64,000 bases of DNA, from positions 55,174,001 to 55,238,000 of the forward strand of contig CM060911.1 of NCBI GenBank assembly GCA_030737875.1, in the 5' to 3' direction. Positions 56,923-64,000 of the stretch are shown here, in pieces. Each line of letters opens with the position of its first letter. Positions within the stretch are counted from its first letter, which is position 1. Position numbers and translations under genes: made by a program. This DNA comes from Allium sativum (Eukaryota; Streptophyta; Magnoliopsida; Asparagales; Amaryllidaceae). Below the pieces are notes generated by a model, which was not told the DNA's origin, made no database searches, and saw only the letters and a program-made list of their open reading frames with translations.

Positions 56923-57732
56923 TTAAAATTTCTCCTTGGATTTAGATCCACTCTTTATTCGCTTCTTCGAGGGTTTGCAATTCCCCTGAAAATGCCCTTG
57001 CTTATGGCAGTTACTGCATATGGCAGTCATTACTGGTTCTTTCTCAGATCTGGCCCTTTTCCGATTGACTTTAGGCTTCTTACTGATCTCAGACATCGTT
57101 CTGGCCTCTGGACGATCAGTTTCAGACTCATTTTTATTACTAGAACTGACTTCCTCTTCGTAACGCAACATACCTTTCTTGTCGAGATCCTCATACTGGT
57201 AAGCCATGTATATCATTTCAAAAAAAGGAAGCTTCACATTCCTCATCACACTATTCTGATATCTTCTTTGCAGGCCATGAATAAACCTCATATTCTTCCT
57301 CTTCGGGTCTTGAATCAGATGAGGGGCAAAATGAGAGAGTTCGTTGAATTTCTTTTGATATTCTGGAATGGTCATATCTCCTTGTATCATATAAGAAAAT
57401 TCATCACATAGCCGCTCAGTTGCTTCAGGAGGAGTAAATCTTTCTAGGAAAATCACTTTGAATCTATCCCAGGTGATATCACCTTCTGGATTATCCTTAA
57501 TAATTGAATCCCACCAGAACAAGGCTACGTCTTTGAGTGCCCAGGATGCCAGTAATCTTTTCTGGTCATCCCTCAGCTTTAAACCATTAAAGATCTTCTC
57601 AGTAGAACGAATCCAAGCTTGTTTTTTCATAATAGATTCTTCGCCCAAGAACGGTATTCCACCCATATTTCGATACTTAATCAGTAGGGCCTCAATATCT
57701 GGTCCTGCATTCCATCTGATTTTGACACTCAT
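56923..57732 (-). pseudogene. Gypsy-B gag with CCHC zinc knuckle
   Basis: This 269-codon frame starts ~240 bp from the primer site. WALKDVALFWWDSI and FLERFTPPEA belong to the retrotransposon gag domain, and CSNCHKQGHFQGNC is a CCHC nucleic-acid-binding knuckle. A TAA ends the frame, but CGGCHQTGHL is readable just beyond it, so the original gag was longer. Confidence 0.88.
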
Positions 57733-57970
57733 TTTCTAGTACTTCTGCAAATAGCAGATCAAATGTCAGGTCAACAGAAAAGATATTTCAAAACATAGAG
57801 ACAAATACTTGAATGTAAATGTGTCTATCAAGGTGTTATTTCATTCTGCTATACTCATACTAGGATATTACTGAACCTATCCGTAATGAGTTATTCGTCC
57901 TAGAACACTACTGGTTCTATTTCTGACGAGTTCGTTGATATGTTATATTCCAGCACTAAGCTTAAACAAA

Positions 57971-57982
57971 GCTCTGATACCA
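57971..57982 (-). other. tRNA primer-binding site of Gypsy-B
   Basis: GCTCTGATACCA, the exact complement of TGGTATCAGAGC, lies three bases from the LTR at 57986. Confidence 0.9.
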
Positions 57983-58714
57983 AACTGTGACGACCCCAAA
58001 CCCCGTACTGACGGTGGCAAGGATAATCTTTGGAATATAACACATAAACAGATAATAGCAGGGCAGAGTTAAATAAATACACTAGATAATGTACAAATAA
58101 TACACTGGATAAACGTAATCATCAAAGTTACACAGTATACAGGATCATACTTAGTACAAATACAGTTCAGCTATACATAAATGTCTACAGCAGAAAACAA
58201 ACATAATATGTACAATAGGAGCTGAACAGCATAAAAAGAGATAAATGATAGAATCCATCTTCAGCTCCAGCTATCCAGAAAGAGCCTGCTAAAACCTGAA
58301 TACAAGGCTGCCCGTGTAGAAAAAGGGGCACCCGAGTTTGCAAGTGAAACAAACTACGAGTCAGTCATGGGACTGGTATGAGAAATCTACTTAACACCTT
58401 TATAATATGGCTAATCACAGGACCACACCACTTTCGCGGAACGGGTTTACTCCATTGGATTGCCAGTGCTTTACAACAAGTAAATCTTTTAAACATCGCA
58501 ATGCTTTTTATAAAAATGAAGCCATTATAAGACTCAGTTCCCATTACACAATGCAACGCAAACCAGAGGATAGAGTTTTACCTTATAATGGCCAAAATAT
58601 GCTTGATACGAACAAAACAAAAGAATTTGATATTATTACTAGTGTTTATAGGTTTCAAAACAATTTCAATCATAACTATCAATCATAGACGGCATGGGTA
58701 CCATATATCATGTC

Positions 58715-58717
<3 letters not shown>

Positions 58718-58754
<37 letters not shown>
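58718..58754. repeat. (AT)n microsatellite
   Basis: About 18 AT units, orthologous to 26391-26430 in the sister LTR. Confidence 0.95.
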
Positions 58755-58758
<4 letters not shown>

Positions 58759-59870
58759 AAAAACCGCATGGTGTCGTATTTGGAAATTGGATTTCCGTCA
58801 TGAACCAAGGCAAAAGATAGTCATTACCGACTTCGAGACAATCTAGCCCATGTCTCAGGATCAGAACTCGAGTGACCCTTGGATCGTTAGGGCCGGTCCA
58901 CCGATGTGGATTAAAGTTCCTAAACACTACGTTTCCCCGCCCTTTGTGGCGTAAATGAGCCAACGAATGACTCCATCGGTCCCGGATCGACCGATATAAC
59001 CGAGGCGCCTCGCAACAGCAACAAGCACATAGGTGAAAGTAATATAAATGTCAGCCAGTTCAAGCACCGACACCACCTCTAGCTAGAAGGAAACGCATGC
59101 CCTCCCTGAGGTCCTCTCCCGTTTCTGGTTCATACCGGGGTGTGAGGCTCGCGAATTCACGTTATACACAAAGCCACGCCACACAAGCAGTGCTTTGATC
59201 ATCACCACAAGACTTTGCTTTTCAACAGAAGCCCTGACCACTGCATCTTAGCATGCTACACAGGCAATTCACACCATGCAACTGATGTCTATCAATCACA
59301 CAGAATGAATTCCAATGTCAGACACACAGTCCATTTGCAAGTCCGTTCTGGGTCTGATCGAAACCGGAGGCACTATATACCTCGCAAACCCATCGATCTC
59401 CACGTACGTCTGGACGATCACCACTCATTATACATATTTCGGGATGCCTCCCAATCAGGACATCAGTTACCATCCAAACGAGGTGAAGATCTCTGGTCTT
59501 CAACCACCGTCTTCATCTTCGATTTCTTATCGTCGATTCAGTTATTCAGAATGGGATAAACCTGGTCTTTCTGAGCAACTCGCGTATGTAATTAAAAAGT
59601 GCTACACAAACACAACACACGCTTCACTCCAGTTCATCAATCACTAACCGTAAATCGGTAAGAGAACGATTCCCCAAATATTAATCCCGAAGGCCGAAAC
59701 CAACATCAGATCAAAACCCAGGAAACCATTCGACTTAGCCAACCTCCGGTTAATTTCTAAATTTCACATTCCGTATCGTTTATAATATTTTATAACGATT
59801 TATCGCTATTTTTATTTATTTAAATATAGCCAATTTATTCAAACGACGCTTCAGGCCATACCGCGGCAGT

Positions 59871-60074
59871 GGCGCTGTTTTTCTTTAGATTTGATTAACA
59901 CATATCTGAAAATCTAACCGTTGGATCTTCACAAAATTTATATCATTAGAAAGATCTTTTCAAAACGAATCCAACGGTTCCAGTTTTGGGAAAATCCGAC
60001 GGTTGGATCTCCCGGTACAATTGTTTGAAGTTTCGATTTCAAAATACGAACTGCAGCGTCGTTATTCGATTTAA

Positions 60075-60136
<62 letters not shown>

Positions 60137-60290
60137 TAATCGATCCTGGCACTGTTTTTCTTCAAATTTGAATTAAACATTCCAGACAATCAAACCGTTG
60201 GATCTTTACAAAGTTGGTGTCGTTGGAAAGATATTTCCAGAGCGAACCCAACGGTTTCGGTTTTGGGAAAATCCGATGGTCGGATCTCCT
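59871..60290. repeat. Duplicated module with long (TA)n, second Gypsy-B LTR
   Basis: Copies at 59871-60014 and 60147-60290 flank a (TA)n tract of ~26 units (60080-60132). The layout is the same as 27550-27892, but the spacer is ~75 bp longer, partly because it retains AATTGTTTGAAGTTTCG-type sequence after the first copy. Confidence 0.75.
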
Positions 60291-60489
60291 GCACTAATCG
60301 TTTGAAATCACGGTTTCAAAACACGAACTGCAGCTTCGTTATTCGATATATTTTAATTATATTTATATATATGAATATAAATATAATCGATTCTTCGATT
60401 TCAAAACTATTTTCTTTTCATACATTGGATAAAAATGATATTTTTATCCAACCGACATTCACTTCGTCAGTTCACTATTTTTAACAATT

Positions 60490-60760
60490 CATGTTTATAG
60501 TAAAAATGTGATTTTTATTGTAAAACGATTTATTTCAAAACACGACTATTTTATATAGTTCATATAGATGATAAAAATAAGATTTTTATTATAAAACAAT
60601 TTATTTCAAAACACGACTATTTTATATAGTTCATATAGATGATAAAAATATGATTTTTATTATAAAACAATTTATTTTAAAACACGAATATTTTATATAG
60701 TTCATATAGATGATAAAAATATGATTTTTATTATAAAACAATTAATTTTAAAACACGAAT
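60490..60760. repeat. ~67 bp tandem repeat, about four copies, second Gypsy-B LTR
   Basis: The units match those at 28088-28362 (GTTCATATAGATGATAAAAA). Copy number appears equal in the two LTRs. Confidence 0.85.
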
Positions 60761-62848
60761 ACCATTCAACACATAAATTTCTATTCAACGAATGAATTTC
60801 TATTCAACACGCGAATATAGTTTCAGTACATGAAAATAATTCTAACACATGAATATTATTCAAAATTTCGACAGCATAACGGCAGGGTAGTTAAAACCGG
60901 GACCGTCCCTAGTACCGCTCCTCGCTCTACCTTAAAGCCTCGCAGCTTTTGACAATGGGGATTTCATGCATCTAGTTCGCATGCAGGCGACATGTATATT
61001 TTTTTTCCTCGTTTCCACAAACTAATCCTATGTGGTTTCAACCAAATAATTCTCAACCACAAACGGGTATTTTTCAACCACAATCAATCAATTTCAACCA
61101 CAAACAATTCAAATCAACCATTCGCTATCAACCAATTTTCACACCAATCACAACCAATAAATATCGTCCATGGTTTGTGAATGAGGGGCGATATATATAT
61201 AAGTATATTTCACTTCCATTCAACAGATATATAATTTTTACAATGCATATATAACTTATACATCGAACGTACAACTTATACAACGCTTATACATGAGGTG
61301 TACAACGCTTATATAACTCATACATCGACTATATAATTTATACATCGTCGTTTTCCATATCGTTTATAATTTAGAAATCTCACAATGGGTTCCACTCCAC
61401 CAAAAATAGCAGAAGGCTCAGAAAAATATGCGGTCTCTTCTAGAATGTAGAAGACGTCCACACGAGTCCACTCTCTCTTGTTTCACTGAATTTCAACCAC
61501 TAACGAAAATGATACGATTTTTATTCTAAAAACATGATTTGCAACACTTTTATATGTTGAAATTTATTTAAATAATCACCTGCTTATGTCAGGCCGTCAT
61601 CACCTCCAAGTTCGAAACTAGGGTTCCCTTTGGCGTGCGAACCAAGGCAGCAAACGAAGATCGGCTGCTTCCATTTCGTAGAGCTTCGCACGAGCTTCCA
61701 GAGGACCCCCCTCGTGTCCAACTCGAGCTCAGATCGCTGGAGCTTCGCGTCGACAGTTCTTGGGGGTGATTCTCACTGACGGCGCAAAAACAGTAACCTA
61801 TACGGATTTGAAGCTATGGAGAAGATCTACAAAGATTTCCAAAGGGGCCTAGGGTTTTAGTGCGTGGATGACGAGAAATCAAGGGGGAAAACGACGATGA
61901 ACAACCGCCGTTGAGCGCTTTTAAGGGGGGGTGGTTCCTGATATTTTTATTTTATTTTATTTTTTATGAAGAAAAAATTCTATTGGTCGAGGTTTTATTA
62001 AATTTTAAAATAGTGTTTCTCTACACAAACACCAATTCAAACCCAACGACTGTCGCCCCTAGCTAAATACCCCCCTTCCGAACACAATGGGATATGTTTC
62101 GTAAGCCCATTCAACTGTTACAGCCAGTTTTTCTTCAAATAAAAGATAAAACATTCAATATTTGATTTGAACGTACATTTCAATTTGCCGGGGCCACATA
62201 TTGATTCTAAAAATTCCTGAAAAATAAATCTAGCTATGTTTTGATGATACGGTCCCAACAAAACTAGTTTTGACGAATTCTGAGACCGTTTGAAAAACGG
62301 CCTTTTTCTGGTCGATCCAATTTAATAGAAATCGACCAAATACATTTTCCTTTGCCACGCTCACATACTAGCTTCAAAAATTATGAAATTTGAAACCTAT
62401 CAATAATTTAACATCTCGGATCCAACAAAAGTGGTTTCGATGAATTCCGATGTCGTTTACAGAATGGCCATTTTCACGGGCTATATAAACTCTATAGCGA
62501 CCTTTCTGAAGATTCATTTGGCCATAACTTTTGCTTCCCGCTATGAAACTTCGATTTTTCAGATTCGTTAGAAAGATATTCACTAACATATTTAAATATT
62601 TTTGGTCTCACTCAAATCCGTTTTGTTTTGCACCTGGTACAGTCAGTCAAAGTTTGAAATGAAAATTTGAAACTACCGCGCCATTTCAGGCCTTGTTTAT
62701 AATTCAAAGTAATTATATTTATTTTCAACTTCGATTCAAACTTACTTTTCATCATTGTTATTTAAAATATTTATTTTAAATACTTAAAATTCTCTATTTT
62801 AGCCAATTAGAAAAATTTAAATTGGTTCAGATTTTCCGTGTCGTTACA

Positions 62849-64000
62849 ATCTCCTCCACTTAAATCTTTTCGTCCTCGAAAAGGAACAAAGTCGAAAGTG
62901 GTTTGATTAATCAACTCTACGTTCAATCTGGCTTCCATTCTCCGACTTTTCAGTTTCTGAGAATTTTCAAATTTTTCAAAAATTTGGCTAACGCCCGGAA
63001 TTTTCGAAAAATTTCGCCATAACCTCCTTTGTATGGGGAGGAGTTTGGAAATTTATTGGGTCGTATTAGGTACCCAATAAATCCTATAAAGCATACACAT
63101 ATTTATAGTGATATATTCTGGTGTTTACAGGGGAGCATGTATAGATAATAACTCCAGAGAATAAATTCTCGTCACCCTGTCAAAGCCTGAGGGAGTGTGT
63201 ATTTTTAATTGCTCCAGAGAATAAATTCTCGTCACCTCGTCCCGTGTAGGAAATAAATAATCCATGTGCCATATCTAATGACTAGAGAGATGTGATTATT
63301 GTCAACTCCAGACCCGTGTGGGGTTTTTATTATTCTGGCAATTTATCGTTATAATTTTATATGGTCCATATCAGTCATCAATTCAACCTGTAATATATAG
63401 TCATCGCCATACAAGCCTCTCGCTCGTATGGTAAATCTTCCACCTCGTCACACAAGCTCCAAATGCTTATGTGGTATATGATGAAGTATGCCTATCTTCA
63501 AGAAATATGCCATGTATTGCAGTTCAAAATCAATTGTTACTATCCTATAGCGACGTTTATTATTACACACAGAACAACTAGCACTCCACATCCAATGGCG
63601 TTCACAGGAGTTGATATAATAATAAAATTGCGCATCCAACTCATTAAGGTTTACCTATTTGTCGGGCACGCAATTAAAATCTTTACTCAACAGCTAATCC
63701 ATATACATGTTCAAACATATATGATGCACATGTATATATTTCTATCTATTTTTAAATCAGTTCGTTATGTGATTTAATCGAATAAATTCTACCATTATTC
63801 TCTTATTGATTAAATTAACTATCGTTTTAATAATTTAATTAATCAAATCTACTATCACACAACACAAACAACAATCAATTTGTTTTTAACTTTTCAAAAT
63901 CATACAAATTAATTCATACACTCTTTTTAAATTAATCCGACTATAGAATTAAAAGTGCACATCCATGGAAAGAGAATAACAACAAAGTAGAGAACCAAAT
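62849..64000 (-). mobile_element. Start of a second Gypsy-B internal domain (3' noncoding part)
   Basis: The segment begins with the polypurine complement ATCTCCTCCACTT and matches 52300-53450 base for base apart from scattered changes. At 64000 it is ~40 bp short of the point where the chromodomain frame ends in the first copy. The tandem array therefore continues beyond the window. Confidence 0.88.

Larger units (their letters stand above)
53490..57732 (-). pseudogene. Gypsy-B gag-pol polyprotein (multiply disrupted)
   Basis: The domain order gag, CCHC knuckle, protease, RT, RNase H, integrase, chromodomain defines a Ty3/Gypsy chromovirus. In-frame stops are at 56923, 56252, about 55690, 55381, 55111, 54685, about 54331 and 53973, with frameshifts between gag and protease, near 55853, and between 54394 and 54311. 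Several stops look like C-to-T or G-to-A changes of Gln, Arg or Trp codons, as expected for methylated silent DNA. The individual pieces are listed separately. This copy cannot make functional protein. Confidence 0.9.
52300..57985 (-). mobile_element. Gypsy-B internal domain with decayed gag-pol
   Basis: This 5,686 bp domain lies between the polypurine complement at 52300 and the primer site at 57971-57982. It holds a ~250 bp leader, gag-pol (53490-57732) and a ~1.19 kb noncoding 3' region (52300-53489). That 3' region is repeated at 62849-64000. Confidence 0.9.
57986..62848 (-). repeat. Gypsy-B second LTR (4,863 bp, uninterrupted)
   Basis: The LTR runs TGTGACGACC...GTGTCGTTACA, flanked left by a primer site and right by a polypurine complement, so it is shared by two internal domains. 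It contains (TA)n tracts at 58718-58754 and 60080-60132, the 67 bp array (about 60490-60760), the duplicated module, and the empty site of the family C insertion (about 61653, GGCAGCAAACGAAG). No gene is present. Confidence 0.9.
25660..64000 (-). mobile_element. Gypsy family B: chromovirus (Tekay-like), tandem LTR array, runs off the right edge
   Basis: Left to right: LTR (25660-29319 plus 51081-52299, split by the family C insertion), internal domain with gag-pol (52300-57985), LTR (57986-62848), then the start of a second internal domain (62849-64000) that repeats 52300-53450. The left edge TGTGACGACC at 25660 has no primer site beside it, so it is a true outer end. The second LTR is flanked by a primer site on one side and a polypurine tract on the other, so at least three LTRs probably exist, one beyond the window. 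The C-terminal chromodomain and long LTRs point to a Tekay/Del-type chromovirus. Confidence 0.85.

Overview
The window looks like gene-poor nuclear DNA of a flowering plant. It is AT-rich and almost wholly built from LTR retrotransposons with plant features: initiator-Met tRNA primer sites (TGGTATCAGAGC), Tork/Tnt1-like Copia polyproteins and a Ty3/Gypsy chromovirus ending in a chromodomain. Between them lie decayed pieces of plant genes. I see no intact single-copy host gene, no tRNA or rRNA gene and no CRISPR. The species cannot be named from the sequence.

Layout. (1) 1-7530: minus-strand Gypsy family A: a leader piece (1-379), a ~4.8 kb LTR (380-5149) holding a tandem TRIM-like array (2271-3036), a 2.26 kb internal region without coding sequence (5150-7408), and the start of another LTR (7409-7530). 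(2) 7531-9851: a CACTA-like transposon end, then very AT-rich repetitive DNA. (3) 9852-15045: a complete minus-strand Copia element (Copia-1), target duplication CTCCT, one nonsense codon and one frameshift. (4) 15285-15830: remnant of a NIP-type aquaporin gene. (5) 16232-21088: a very young plus-strand Copia element (Copia-2), target duplication TATTG, LTRs differing at one base, and a polyprotein frame broken by one TAG. (6) 21310-23715: pseudogene of an RNA cytidine acetyltransferase (NAT10/Kre33 family), minus strand, without visible introns. (7) 23716-25659: unassigned DNA with one exon-like fragment. (8) 25660 to the window end: Gypsy family B, a minus-strand, Tekay-like chromovirus with ~4.87 kb LTRs and decayed gag-pol (53490-57732). 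Its left LTR is split by (9) 29320-51080: Gypsy family C, a plus-strand element made of three ~6.6 kb LTRs and two 1,013 bp internal domains that carry only a primer site, a polypurine tract and noncoding sequence.

How the parts relate. C shares its 3' internal region, and recognisable LTR stretches, with B. It therefore looks like a gag-pol-deleted, giant-LTR relative of B that must have been mobilised in trans, and it sits antisense inside B's own LTR. Families A, B and C all show an LTR-internal-LTR-internal arrangement, as expected when unequal recombination between LTRs multiplies an element in place. In C the middle LTR looks chimeric: its first ~5.6 kb shares variants with LTR3 and its last ~1 kb with LTR1.
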